From the NCBI GenBank assembly GCA_026826555.1, contig JAKSZT010053881.1, positions 2,151,051 through 2,215,050 of the forward strand: a stretch of DNA of 64,000 nucleotides, read 5' to 3'. Positions 12,054 through 25,930 of this stretch are shown here, piece by piece (within the stretch, counting starts at the first letter, position 1; the number at the start of each line of letters is the position of its first letter). The stretch is from Tolypeutes matacus. Its lineage: Eukaryota; Chordata; Mammalia; Cingulata; Chlamyphoridae. The position numbers and the translations under genes are program-made. The notes under the pieces were generated by a model. The model was given only the letters and a program-made list of their open reading frames with translations, was not told where the DNA came from and ran no database searches.

Positions 12054-12415
12054 TTGGTGGAGGGAGTATGGAAACATGAATCAAATGTAAGTTTCCTGTT
12101 TTCAGAAAATTTTAACACTAGTGACTTAGGGTAACTTGGACTTTTCTAATACGGAATATTTACATACCAATGGATTGAATGGTGGCATACAAAATTATTA
12201 CTCAGCTAGGTTTTATAAGTTTACACAACGTTGAACTTGTGGCAACAAAAAAGGTAAAGAGTTCCTAATTTGGATGTGTTCAGTATCTTTACTGCTATTC
12301 AAATTGGAATATGTTATTTTGCACCTAGAGCAGATCGGGGTTGGCTTCTTCAGATGCCTATGATTCTGGACTCTAAGCTAGGTGCTTTTGGAAGTTGCAG
12401 TGATCTTTGAAGGCA

Positions 12416-12602
12416 GTGGTGGTTCTCAACCTAGCCCGTGCATTAGAATCACCTGTGGAGCTTTAACAGTATGTGGATGCCAGGCCTATCCTAGAACCAC
12501 AACATCACAATTTTTCAGGGATAGGCCCTGAGCACAGTGTGTTTTCAGAAAGCTGCCAGTTGATTCTGAACCACACCTCTCATTAGGAACAACTGCTTTA
12601 AG
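12416..12602. repeat. MER5A-like hAT-Charlie DNA transposon
   Basis: Starts CAGTGGTGGTTCTCAACCTA with GCATTAGAATCACCTGTGGA following, and ends with a diverged inverted counterpart (GATTCTGAACCACACC ... AACAACTGCTT). This is the characteristic MER5A layout of roughly 190 bp. Confidence 0.8.
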
Positions 12603-13924
12603 GTCACTTACAAAATTTTTAGTAAGCAAGAGTCCTGGACTTTTTGAAAGGCCTTTAAAATACTATTTGCCCAACCACCCAGCAGATGCTTGTTGAATTC
12701 CCCAACAACATTCCATAGTATCAACTGAATACTTTTTGATGGCCCATTGTATAATGGATAGAACGAACAGAAGTTATACTTTAAATATAATTTCTTCCTT
12801 TCTTTATCTGACATTTTCTTCAAAGCTCAAAGGGAAAAAAAAAAAAGCACACTATTTTTCCCTTTCTCCTACTTGGCCAATTTTGCCTTCTTACTGCCTT
12901 GGTACTAATGCTGAAATCTGGCATGGTTGTTTTGGTTCACAACTTCAAATTATTTAGTGGCTTATCATGCCAAAGCATGTTATTTTGGCCACTCCAGCCT
13001 TGCTGGCACAGAACTCTGGGAATATTGTCAGATAAGACAACTGCTGCCAGAAAAAGGAACATAAACAGTTGTTACAAACTCAGAGGCAATTTGGTTTTGG
13101 GTTTTACTTTCTTAATATAGGCATGGTAGATTTAAAAAGACCATTGTTTTGTAGATCTGGTGAATACAACTGGAACAGACAACCAGATAATAAGACTAAA
13201 TTAAATCTACAATGGAACTGTCAGTATGCCTTTCAGAGAGATCCAAAAATGGAAAATCTTGTGGCTACCCTCTGTAATTCCCTGTGACAACAACTAAAAA
13301 TGCAAAGTCTTTGTTTTTCCATTTTAATCACCCTGTTGATACCAGTTGGTTCTCATTCTGTTTTATTGGGTTTTGTTATTACTGTTCTAGCTGTCATTAA
13401 AGGAAATTCCAGGCAATTAAAAATATACAAAATCCAAGCACACTAAGGGTTTTTCCATTTTCTTTAAAATGACATGGACATTTTTGGACACAAAATCAAT
13501 GCTGGAGCTTAGTCAAAATGAGAGGAAATACTGTCTGATTGACCTCTATTACACAGTCATTCAAAAGGAAAACACACTGTGCTTTGCAGTGTAAAGGAGC
13601 TGCAGAACAGCCCAGCTCCCTCATTCAAGGTATCTCACAGATGCAGTTAATTATTTCAGAACATAGATAAAAATAAAAGACATTTCCATCAAGGAAAAAT
13701 GCGAACATTTTAATTTAAAATTACAAGTCTACTGGACTTTTAAAATTAATTGGTTTGTACTTAAGAGGAAAACAAAAGAGTAACCCTTACAAAGGAGTCT
13801 TCATACTTGTTCAACTCAGGACACCAAGGATGGTTTAAAAAAATAAACATGACCACTTACATAGTATTAAAAATATCACATTTGTACATTTCTGAGTAGT
13901 CAACAAAAATAACATTGGTTAAAG
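12603..13924. other. Intronic stretch, nothing recognised
   Basis: AT-rich, no supported feature; short open frames only. Confidence 0.3.
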
Positions 13925-13985
13925 TATCTGGCACACAGAAGACACCTAATAAATATTGGTTGACTCTCAAACTGAATGATTTTGC
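13925..13985 (+). repeat. L2/MIR 3'-tip fragment
   Basis: CTGGCACACAGAAGACACCT then AATAAATATTGGTTGA matches the common L2/MIR terminus. Confidence 0.55.
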
Positions 13986-15309
13986 CAAATAAAAATGACA
14001 AATGCATCCACATGTAACTATTTTATAACAAACGTGTAAATTATTTCACAAGTCCTTTTAATAAATAGTATTTCATCCTTAAGAAAAGAGTTCTTTAACC
14101 ATTAGCAAAAGATTTCTTTCAAAATACTTTAAGGTACTGATATAGATGTAAACATATATTTTCAACACACTAAAATTAATGAGAAGTATATTGAATGAGG
14201 TAAGTATATAAAATAAATAGGATTAGTTTTATAACTGTTTATGCATAGTAATTTAATTAGAATATCTAAAATTAGAACTATATTTCTATCTATCAGCCCT
14301 AGCAACAACTTTTGGGAAACTGAATGGTAGTTTTGAGACAACTGCTTAGATTAAATTTTGTCCACACCAAAGATGCTTGCTTGTTTTCAAGTTTTCTTTC
14401 TCTTGGTAAATTCAGTTCATGTTTTCCAAAGTCAATCTGTTTTAAGTATTACAAACATTGAATATTTTTTTTTACTAGGTTTACAACTTTTTAACTTTCA
14501 GGAAAAAAGCTTTCGTGGATGATTCTCATTCTAGAAAACCTTTGAGAATATTATTCACGTTAATGCAAGTTTCAGTTACAAAAGTGAAGGTTATTGCTGA
14601 TGACAGGTCTAATAGAGCCCTCTCATTGGGGCCCCTATAAAGAAACACACAGGAAAACCTCAAAATTTATCTTCTGATTAAATAATTTTTAAAACAATTC
14701 ATTGTGATTTGAAAGAAAAGAATTACTAATAAAGGAAGAAAAAAGGCCACTGAATAAAACTGCAGCTGCTAAAAGGAGAAAATGGCCGTGAGAATGCTCC
14801 GCTGGCTGCCCGGCCACCAGATGGCACCAGCCCCTAACTCGTCCATACTACAGTCCCTCCACGCTGTGCTCAGGAGCTTCTTAGTCTGATCAGCTTCAGG
14901 AAAGCTTTAGCTAAGGGCCACACTCCCTTTTTCCTCCCTCTCACCCTCCCTTCCTTTTCTTTCCTTTTTTTTTCTTTTATAAATTGATAAAGGACTGAAT
15001 GCTACCAAGGACACCGAGTTAAACGCCATTATTCTGAGTCTCTCCCAGGGAGAGAAGTTACAATCTGTCTATCCTCCGGTGACAGGCAGCATGTAATTAA
15101 TCCAGGTTCTTGGAAGGGAGGGAGATTTTTTGGAATGGATCTAGGAAAAGAACGGGGTGAGACATGGGCTGTGAATCTACTCTTTTCAAAGTCAGACTAG
15201 TCTGTGGAAGAGACAGGCATCCTGCACAGGGTAAAGAAGGGGTCTGAGAGTTAGACAGACCTAACCACTAGAGAATTATTTCTGTAAGTTAAGCATAACC
15301 CATTTCCAA
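13986..15309. other. Intronic stretch with one CTCF-like motif, otherwise unassigned
   Basis: Mostly AT-rich. A locally GC-richer patch at about 14765-14895 contains the CTCF-like word listed separately. No repeat family recognised. Confidence 0.4.
14814..14827 (+). promoter_or_regulatory. CTCF-like binding motif
   Basis: CCACCAGATGGCAC fits all 14 positions of the published core form CCASYAGRKGGCRS. It sits in apparently unique sequence in a GC-richer patch within DDAH1 intron 4. A motif match does not prove occupancy. Confidence 0.5.
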
Positions 15310-16200
15310 CCATCTAATATGTGTACTTAAAAAAAACACTTAAAATTAAAGTATAATATACATACAATAAAGTACACAAATCACATAACTATGCAGTTTG
15401 ATGCATTATCACAATTATCACCCACCCAGGTGAAGAAACAGAGAGGCCCCCTTGTGCTCCCTCCTGCCCACCACTCCCTCTCTCCTTAATGTAGCCACTA
15501 TCTTATTTTTTTCCCCTTTTTTTGTCTGTTTTTTATCATTATTTTTTACTTTATTTTGTACATTTAATAATTGAAAATATAAACAATTAAAAACTAAAAA
15601 GTAAACACAGATGAATAAATATATACATTTCTCAATTAAATGTAAAGGATACATATAAAATTTTTTTTTGAATCAATATGTTACACAATATATTTGGTTC
15701 ACAGTAACGCATTCATACAATATTTGTCCTTTTGTGTCTGGCTTGCTTCCCTCAACATAATGTCCTCCAGGGTCATCCATGTTGTCATATGCTTTACGAC
15801 TTCATTTCTTCTTACAGCTGCATAATATTCCATCGTGTGAACAGACCACAGTTTGTTTATCCATTCGTCTGTTGATGGACACCTGGGTTGTTTCCATCTT
15901 TTGGCAATGGTGAATAATGTTGCTATGAATATCAGTGTGCAGATGTCTGTTCATGTCACTGCTCTCAGTTCTTCTGGGTATATACCCAGTAGTGGTATTG
16001 CTGGGTCACGTGGCAAATCTATATCCAACTTCTTTAGGAACTGCCAAACAGTCCTCCATAGTTGTAGCCGCTATCTTGACTGCTAACATCAGAGCAGTAT
16101 TGCCTGCTGTTTAATTTTATATAAATGAAATAATAAAATATGTTTTCTTTGGAGTTTGGTTCATTTTGCTCAACATTATGTTTGTGAGTTGCAGTTCAAG
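15310..16200 (-). repeat. Ancient L1M-type 3'UTR, split by a younger L1
   Basis: The outer parts (15310-15504 and 16078-16200) join into a sequence typical of mammalian-wide old L1 3' ends: AATATACATACAATAAAGTA, CACCCAGGTGAAGAAACAGA, GTAGCCACTATCTT, then TGCTCAACATTATGTTTGTG. The middle is a later insertion flanked by a duplication of this element's own sequence. Confidence 0.7.
15505..16062 (-). mobile_element. 5'-truncated young LINE-1, TSD TGTAGCCACTATCTT
   Basis: Contains the end of ORF2 and the 3'UTR of the same young L1 family as copies A-C (for example TTGTCCTTTTGTGTCTGGCT and CACCTGGGTTGTTTCCATCT). It is flanked by 15-bp repeats at 15490-15504 and 16063-16077 that differ by one base. 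About 558 bp, severely 5' truncated. Same strand as DDAH1. Confidence 0.9.
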
Positions 16201-17427
16201 CTGTGGAACAACTAGTATTCTCATCTTCTTTGAGAAGGTGAATATTCCTTCTGGAAGAGTATGAATAGATCCAATGCCTGTGCATGGATTAATTAATTTT
16301 ACGTTACTTTCTTTTCTAGCTAGAGAGACTTGGGCAGAATGAAGGTAGTAGCTGCACTGGCACATGAAGGGAATAATGGGACATGTGGGAGAAAAACTAT
16401 AGAAAGAAAGAGCAGGTTGCTATAAAGACTAATTTTGCTTGGATAATGGTATTTTTAGAATCAGACTTGATGTTAAGTGTCTTTAGAAATTTGTCAAATC
16501 AATTAACCCCCAGTATCCTGCCTGTATCAACAGTAAAATGCAGTAATAGTATGTCTTCCTTCCCTACCTTCGCACCTTATATCAAATGTGTTCTGGGCTT
16601 TTTAATAGAAAGTTGCTCAAATCTTCCTAGCTGGATGATTTCATTTAAATATACAATGCACACACTATTAAATCTAACTACAACCTAGAAAAGTGGACAG
16701 CTATCTCCATAAGAACCCACTTTATTAACCAAGAATAGATTGCAACCCATTACAAAGTGTTTCAAATGCAATAAGACTATCCAGGAAACTCTGGGCGCTC
16801 AGCTTTGCATGAATATATAAGCAGCAGCTTTCAGGCTCTGAAGAAAGCAAGTACTCAGCAAGCAGTGACAGATGTGGGAAGTAATCAAGCTTTCAGTGTG
16901 TGACACAGGAAGGCACAATTCACCTCTGTTTAAATGATATGCCCTTCAAAGAGATGACCAAGTAGCCAGGGGCTTCTTTACAGAGGCCACGACTGAGTCA
17001 CTAAGGTTTGCAAGGGGAAAATTAGACATATGGGAACTAATTCCTGCTCTCTCTGAAATGGGTGAGGATCCCAGATATCTGCAAAAAAATGGGAAGGAGG
17101 AAGAGTTAGAGAGACGGGGAGGAGAGAGGGGGGGCTCTGTTATAGTCAATCCAAGGCAAAACAATTGGGAAATGCTTTCAAATAGAAAAATAATGGGTAT
17201 AGGGTTGGGGGTGGGGTGTGGTGGACAATTGGGAAGAAGAGAAGGGCCCAGGAAACCTGACTCTGGAACCATGAGATCTTAGATAAAATGCTTTATTTCA
17301 TCAGACCACAGTATTTTTTAGTGTAAAACACTAAAAATCTATATCACTTTTGTTGTTTGCCTGTCTATATCTGTATTTATATCTCCAGGTTAGAAATAGG
17401 ACTTATACCACTATCATTTTTATTGAT
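16201..17427. other. Intronic stretch, nothing recognised
   Basis: A G-rich patch at 17100-17230 and ordinary AT-rich DNA. No family or exon supported. Confidence 0.3.
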
Positions 17428-17441
17428 AAAATTTACAGGAG

Positions 17442-17621
17442 GGAAGCGGCTGTGGCTCATCAGTAGGGCTCCCGTTTACCATATGGGAGGCCCCAGGTTC
17501 GGTTCCCGGGGCCTCCTGGTGAAGGCAAGCCCGCCGCAACAGCGTGTTTAGCTGACCCAGTGAGCACAAGCAGCAAGGGGGGGATAAATGAATGAATAAA
17601 TAAAATCTTAAAAAAAAAAAA
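17442..17621 (+). mobile_element. DAS-type SINE
   Basis: GGGAAGCGGCTGTGGCTCAT head, B-box-like GGTTCGGTTCC, (AATG)/(TAAA)n and AAATCTT plus A tail. Flanked by a perfect 14-bp TSD AAAATTTACAGGAG (17428-17441 and 17622-17635). Plus orientation, so antisense to DDAH1. Young by its clean TSD. Confidence 0.94.
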
Positions 17622-17635
17622 AAAATTTACAGGAG

Positions 17636-18269
17636 CCAAACCGTTCTAAAATGAATAAGCAGTGCAGTTTAACCTAAATCTGAATTTCATCAGCCTACCT
17701 ATTTCCTACCTGAGATTTTGTCTTCTTAGAGATCTCGTTCTTCAGTTCAGTTTGTCCTCCTGCTTTCACTACAGGGTAAGACGGCATTCTAGATGCTAGG
17801 AACACGGCAGGTGGGCACCTGCCAACTCCACAGGCCTATGGTTTCAGCAAGCACATTTGCTGATGGAAAATCTGATCTCCAAAGAATGCCTTTCTAGCCA
17901 GTGAGGGTTATTTATAGCTTCTGACAGAGAAGGTTTCCAGTATAGAATGAACGTCATTATTAACACTGAGTCAAAGGAACTCTACAGGAAGAAGGTCTAC
18001 AAGGTCCTTAAGAGATGAGGTATTATCCCTGGATAATGGGAAGAAGAGCATGAATGGGAAAATGGGAGTGAGTTGCCATGGCATACAATGGGACTCGCGG
18101 GCTTGGCTTTCTTTTTCCAGGTCATCAATAGCCCTCTCTTCTAACTGCAGGGTCTTCCTTCCTTTTTATTTTCTGTAAAAGGAATGCTGGCCTAACAACC
18201 TGGGAGCAATGCAGGCACCTGTGCCTCTTTTGCTCAGAGCCAGGTGAGCTAGACTCCTGCTTCATGGAA
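17636..18269. other. Intronic stretch, nothing recognised
   Basis: No supported feature. Confidence 0.3.
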
Positions 18270-18725
18270 ATAAACTTGTCCTCTTCACTTTTAAGTCCCC
18301 ACCTCTTCAAACTTATCCTGCTCCATCCAGCTCTATCTCCAGTAGCTCCCAAAAAAAAAAAAAAAAAAAAAAAACCCTTTAATATAATTGGGCTGGTTTC
18401 CTCGCATCGCACTAATGTATTTTGTTCAGTCTTTGCTTATGCCATGTCCCTACCCGGAGCACACTCTTGCTGCATTTCACCCTGCCAATTTCTATCCGTC
18501 CTTCAAGGCCCACATCTAGACATGTTTTCTCCAAGAAACTTTCTCTGAAAATCTACCCTCAATGAGCTCCTCTCTCCCTTCTGAACTTCTAATAGCAGTT
18601 GGGGCCTGTTTCATGTAATGTAGTGCTAGTTAACCATATTGTATTCTCTTAATTTGTTACATGTTAGTTTCTACATTTTCCATTATAAGCTATTTGAGTT
18701 AGAGACCTAGTCTACTCAGAGTGGG
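18270..18725 (+). repeat. L2 LINE 3' region with internal A tract
   Basis: L2-like order: a CTTATCCTGCTCCATCCAGC block, TTCAAGGCCCACATCTAGAC, TCTCCAAGAAACTTTCTCTG and a GAGTTAGAGACC end. A run of about 24 A interrupts it near 18351-18374. Confidence 0.65.
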
Positions 18726-19344
18726 AGGTTGTGCTACTTTTTCTAATTTGTCCACCCAGAAGGCGTTAATTCTGCTAATGTGTACAAGGGCTTGGTATAG
18801 GCCAACTTCTCCTGCCCTAAGTCCTTGTGATCAGTTTCAGACATGCATAGGCCAACCTGGTGGCCTCAGCTGCCATAGACAGACACGGCAGAAAATCCCT
18901 AAGCAGGCAAAATAATCTTAGACACCTTGAGTGACACTATTCAACCAATGCTTTCTTTCAAGACATGGTTTCAACATCCGGAAAGTTGACACAGCCTTCC
19001 AGATGAAGCAGATCAAAAAAGATTCTCCAATGGAAATAAAGAAAAAGACACTATGATACATATAAAATTCTGAGATAGATACTCAGCAATAATTATCAAT
19101 ATGCCCAAGAAATACAATGACAGATACGCTTTGGGAAATGGAAAGGAAAGGCCAGGAGAGCTGGCTGACCCATTTGCAGATAGCAGCTCAACACAATGAT
19201 TGCTTCCCAGCTAAACTCTACCAGGTTTAGCTTTCACGTAAAAGCATAAAGACCTGAAAGGGTAAAGAAATAAGCAGTATATCTTGGGGCACAGAGATTC
19301 ACTAATAAGTCATGTATGTGTGACCTGCAGCCATCTGAGAGCCT
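18726..19344. other. Intronic stretch, nothing recognised
   Basis: No supported feature. Confidence 0.3.
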
Positions 19345-19455
19345 GGGCTGCCCACCCAGTCCATCACTTCCTTTTAGCCTTGTGACTTGGGGCAAATCAC
19401 GTTACCTAGTTTTTGCAACTGCAAAATGGAGATAATACTACCTCTTTCATTCATT
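19345..19455 (+). repeat. MIR SINE fragment
   Basis: GACTTGGGGCAAATCACGTT, then GCAAAATGGAGATAATACTA, is the MIR core and 3' part. Confidence 0.7.
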
Positions 19456-19625
19456 TATTCATTATTGACCAAATATTAATTAATTGGCCCACAAAAAGGA
19501 GTATAATGGTGAGCACAACAGACATGGTCTTTGCCCTGTGGAGCTTCCGGATCAACTCACAGGGTGGTTAGTGACAAAGAAGGAAAGTGCCTTTTAACCA
19601 TAAAGCACTGTAACAACGGGAAGGC
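19456..19625 (-). repeat. L2-like fragment
   Basis: TCATTCATTTATTCATTATT followed by GGTGAGCACAACAGACATGG and CCCTGTGGAGCTTCC matches a common ancient mammalian repeat end. Orientation is inferred from the consensus. Confidence 0.5.
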
Positions 19626-21245
<1,620 letters not shown>

Positions 21246-21979
21246 CTACATGCTATTTCTTTTATCTATAGACAATGACCTTTAAAGCGTCACATGGTTT
21301 TCTCCTACCACAGAGGGCAGCTCCAGTTGTATTCTGATTCCTGTGCTCTATACAAAAAAATGTATTTCAAAGTATTGCCCTTAGAAATGAATTTCTTATC
21401 TAGTAAGTAATAGAATTAAACACATTAATAATCTGTCACCAGAAATTTAAGTAATAGAAAGAATGAGTGAGCAGTACTTCCTCTCCCCCCTTCCTCAAAA
21501 GAACAATACTAGTCATTCTTGATGAAGTCAGATCCCTTTTCTTAAAATGATTATATAAGAATTGCAGAAACCATCTGGGTAAAGTAAGTCATCACTTACT
21601 AGTCTTCATATCTGACCCTTAAGAGTTCTGTCTTCAAATATACACACCCATTTATTTCCAGTAGAAATATCAGCGGACACCTATCTACAAAGTGCAAAAT
21701 GGAGCTATAATATCTAGTTTAGGAGGCTGGAACTTCTTACTTATTTTGCTTTTCTGAAATTCTGCAATTTTTCTATTCAGAAGGCAAAGCACTAGATAAA
21801 AGTGGTCTCTTAATAAGACAAAAGAGTAAATATAGTAGATGGAGTTAGGCAATACATAAATTTGGGGATTCTCATAATCCCTTGATTCACTGGAAAAGAA
21901 TTCGAAAAAAAGTGTAGAAAACATATTCCAAGGGAAATCAGGACATTTTTGTCACAGAGCATTATAGTAAAGAATAAGA

Positions 21980-22381
21980 GGGAAGCAGATGTGGCTCAAG
22001 TGGTTGGGCATCCATCTACCATATGGGAGAATCTGGGTTCGATCCCCGGGAGCTCCTGGTAAAATAAAAAAAGGTGAGCAGGCAAGCCAAGCCCGTCGAG
22101 TCATGCAGCAAGATGATGATGCAACAAAAGAGAGATGCAAGGGAGAGCGAAGGCAAGACATGCCAGAAACCAGGAACTGAGGTGGTGCAAGTGACAGAGT
22201 CCCTAGGATCGAATCCTAGTGAAGCCTGGAGGAGAAAAATGAGAAGAGAAGGCAAGAAATAGACACAGAAGATCACCCATCAAATGGACACAGACAGCAA
22301 GTGGAGGTGTGGGGGGGCGGATACTCATAGAACTGTACACCAAAAAGAAAAAAAAAAGTCAATTAAAAAAAAAAAAAAAAA
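21980..22381 (+). mobile_element. Long DAS-type SINE (about 400 bp) with two tRNA-like B boxes
   Basis: GGGAAGCAGATGTGGCTCAA head and a perfect B box GGTTCGATCCC at 22036-22046. A second B-box-like GGATCGAATCC lies at 22206-22216, 170 bp downstream, then a long unique tail region and poly(A). Flanks AAAGAATAAGAG and AAAGGATTAAGAA look like an eroded TSD. Much longer than the roughly 180-bp copies at 11.7 and 17.4 kb, so another subfamily. Confidence 0.88.
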
Positions 22382-22699
22382 GGATTAAGAACAACAGCCA
22401 TGTAGAGAGAATTGCCTGATAAGACTTTACAAATGTTATTAATCTTCATAATGTTCCACTAAGCTTTCATCTAATGGTTTTTAACATCCTTTGATGATCA
22501 TTGTACAAATCCATTATTTATAATTAGGGATCTGCATTTACCGGCCAGAATTTTTCTACACAGAAAAACTTGCCTTAATCAAGTATTTGGTTTATCTGGA
22601 ATTGAATTAATAAAAGAAGGATAGGCTAAATGCTTAAGTTTTTCCTTTACATACTAGTTTTCAGAGTAATGAGTTGGTATCCTAGCAACTTAACATAAT

Positions 22700-23740
22700 G
22701 ACCAATGAGTTTTTTAAAAAAACATCATTATCCACTCATGAGTCAAAGATGAAATCATAATGGAAATGAGAAAACATTTAGAATTAAGTGAAAACAAAAA
22801 TGTTTATATCAAAACAGGAAGGATTCAACTAAGTAATATTAGAGGGAGAATTGTAGCCTTAAATGCTTACATTAGAGAAGATGAAAGATTCAAAATTAAT
22901 GACATAAAATTGCAACTTGAGATTTAAGAAAAAAAGAGAACAGAATAAAAACAAAGAAAGTTGAAAGAAGGAAATAAAGACAGAAACGGAAAATGGAAAC
23001 ATGCAAGAGAGAGGGTTCAACAAAGCTGAATGTTGGGTCTTTAAAAAAATTAGTAACGCTGGTAAACTTGTGGCAAGAAAAATGGAGAAGGAACAAATAA
23101 TATTACAAGTGAAAAGGGGACATAGCAATAAATGCTGTGAATCTGGAACAGATAGTAAAAAGATATGAATAATTATCCCAAATTTTGAAAACATAGATAA
23201 AATAGATAAAATCCTAGAAAAGGGAACTTATCAAAACTGACTCAGGAAAACCTAAATAGTAATAATCATTAAAGAAACTGAGTTAGTTAAAAATCTTCCC
23301 ACAAAGATTCAGGCCCAAAGAAGTCACCAGGCCCAAAGTACCTATTTACAGGTAAGTTCTATAAAAGTTTAATAGGTACTCAAATCTTATTCCAGAGAAT
23401 AGAAAATAGGAGTCATTCCCTAAGACATTTTATGAAGTTAACATAACTCTTTTTTACCAAAACCAAACAAGGGTAATAAGAAAAATTATAAGCCACAGAA
23501 AGAAAAGTCTTAAAATATTAGCAAACTAGATCTAACAAGAAGAGAATATATCCTGATCAAGTTTGGTTTCATCCAGTGATGCAAGACTAGTCCAATTTCA
23601 AAAAATCAATGAAAATAATTAACCATGTCAAGAGATTAAAGAAGAAAATTGTATAGTCATTTAATGGAAGCAAAAAGGAGTTTACCCTCTGCCTGAAAAC
23701 TTCTGTACATGTTACCAGGACATATATATAAGAATGTATA
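22700..23740 (+). repeat. Ancient L1 ORF2 fragment
   Basis: Heavily decayed plus-strand L1 ORF2 sequence: AAGATGAAATCATAATGGAA, AATTATCCCAAATTTTGAAA, CAAAGATTCAGGCCCAAAG, CCTGATCAAGTTTGG. Many stops; no usable frame. It abuts the half-L1 to the right. Confidence 0.65.
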
Positions 23741-25495
23741 TAAAGACAGGAGGCTCAAGATGGCAGAGAGTAAGAAGCTTCAAGGCTTTGTTGCCTCACA
23801 GAAGCTTTGAACAACCAGCAAGAACTGGCAGAAACATCTTTCTCAAAGCTCCAGAAAATAGTTAGAGGACTGGAGTAACAGGGTAAGCACCAAATCAAGA
23901 AAAAGCAACTTGAACACTGTTGGGTTTTAAAGCCCCTCCCTTATTCCCTCACTTGGTGTGGAGCTAGCCCATACTCTCAGTATGGATCCCTCATTCTGGT
24001 TCTGGAGGGATCAGAGTTACCCTCATGTATATGCTGGGAACATGTATGTCTGGCTCAGTCTCTCTGGTGGTGATCTGAGAAACTGACCAAGAACATTCGT
24101 TGAAGGCTCTCTGTCCCAGGACTTGCTCTGCATGTAGCAGGCAGCTCAGAGAGCTCTCTTACAGAATGCTGTAGGAGAGCAGTTAAGTCATGGTTGCCTG
24201 GGGGAAGGGATTCCTGGCTGTCGGAAATACAGTGCCCTGTCTGGGACATGAGGGAACTGTTTCCTAGGGAAGAAAAGACATTCATATCTGTATAAACAAG
24301 GGAATTCCTAAGGTCACACGTGCATGCCCAAGACAAGAGGCATATGTAGAAAGAAGGCCCCTATGCTTTGGCCTTGAGCTATTCTCTAAACTCATTTTAT
24401 GGATAAACTCTGAAGGAATGTACTCACACAGGTCAATCTGCAAAGACTGGGAAAGGTTATTTCTTTTTATTTTTTGCTAGCTTCTGGCATTTAAGGAAAG
24501 CTCTGTCATAACACTAGCTGGATATAAGTTTAAGGAAGAGATGCCTCAGAGTCTAAATTCTAGGGATAACATATTAAAATATCAAAATTCCAGGTTTCAA
24601 CAAGATATTACAAAACATACAAGGCCCAGGAAAAGGAGAAGATTAAAGCATTAGAAATCACTGAGAAGGAGAACCAGACCTAGGGATACAAGACAAAGAC
24701 TTTTAAAAAATGGTTCAAAATTATGCTCAAAGAGCCAAAGGAAAATGTGGACAAAGAACTAAAGGAAATCAGGAAAACAATAGATGAACACAAGTAGAAT
24801 ACCAATAAAGATATGGAAATTAGGAAAAGGAACCAAGCAGAGCTGAAAACCAAAGTAAATGGAACAAAAAATTCTCTAGAAGTGTTCAACAGTGATTGGA
24901 GCTGGGAGAAGAATCAGTGAACTTGAATATAAGACAATTGAAATCACCCAGTCTGAGGAGCAGAAAGAAAAGAATGAAGAAAAGTGAACAGAGCCTGTGG
25001 GACATCATCAGGTGTACCAATACATGTGTTTTGGAAGTCCCAGAAGGATAAGAAAGAGAGAAAGTGGTAGAGAGAATATCTGAAGAGTAATGGCTGAAAA
25101 TTTTCCAAATTTAATGAAAGACATGAATATACACATCCAAGATGCTCAACAAACTCTAAACAGGAAAAACCCAAATACACCCACACCACAACATATTATG
25201 ATCAAACTGTCAAATGCTAAAGATAAAGAATTCTGAAAGCTGAAAGAAAGAAGCAATGTGTCATATAGAAGAGAGTCTCAATAAGATTAAGTGCCAATTT
25301 CTCATTGGAAACCATGAAGGCAAGAAGGCAGTGGGAGGACATATTTAAAGTATTGAAAGCAAACAATTGCCAACCAAGAATTCTATCCAGCAAAAATGTC
25401 TTTCAAAAATAAGGGAAAGATTAAGATACTCCCAGATAAACAAAAGCTGAGGGAGTTCATCACCATAAGACCAGCCCTATAAGAGATGCTAAAGT

Positions 25496-25930
25496 AGTTG
25501 AAATACAGGGGCTTCTTTGGGAGTTGGAGGTTGTCCTGAGTACTGTTGTGGCAATGGATGTAGGCCATTTTAAATCAGCACACACCACTCAGTACTGAAT
25601 GGGAGAGAGTGTGGTCTATGGTTGGTAGCAAGGCTCCAGGATGTGTAAGTTCATTGAGGGTGGTGGGCCACACTGTGGGAGATGTTTGTGTGGGATGTGG
25701 TGGGAGGTGTGGGAGGTGGGCAACATGGGAATCCCAGTGGGTTCCGTGTAATATTTTAGGTAATCTAAGCACCTCTTAAAATATATGTGTATATATATAT
25801 AAAAATAACATTTTTGTAAGCAAATACACATATATGCATATATATTTATATATCATTTTGCAAATGTTTGTATGTATTGTGAGAATTTTGATTTTTACCC
25901 ATAATAAAAAAAAAAAAAAAGAAAAAAAAA
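25496..25930 (+). mobile_element. 435-bp retroposed element inside the half-L1, perfect 15-bp TSD
   Basis: AAGAGATGCTAAAGT occurs at 25481-25495 and 25931-25945, and the sequence on either side is continuous half-L1. The insert ends with ATAATAAA and an A-rich tail of about 25 bases, and carries an AT/TG-rich stretch at 25785-25860. No tRNA-type head was seen. It is either a processed transcript fragment or a 5'-truncated LINE-family 3' end; the source is not recognised. Confidence 0.8.

Noticed and set aside
16795..16900. TATATAAG word with downstream GC-richer sequence as a promoter
   Set aside because: A lone TATA-like word in AT-rich intron; no initiator, CpG enrichment or exon follows.
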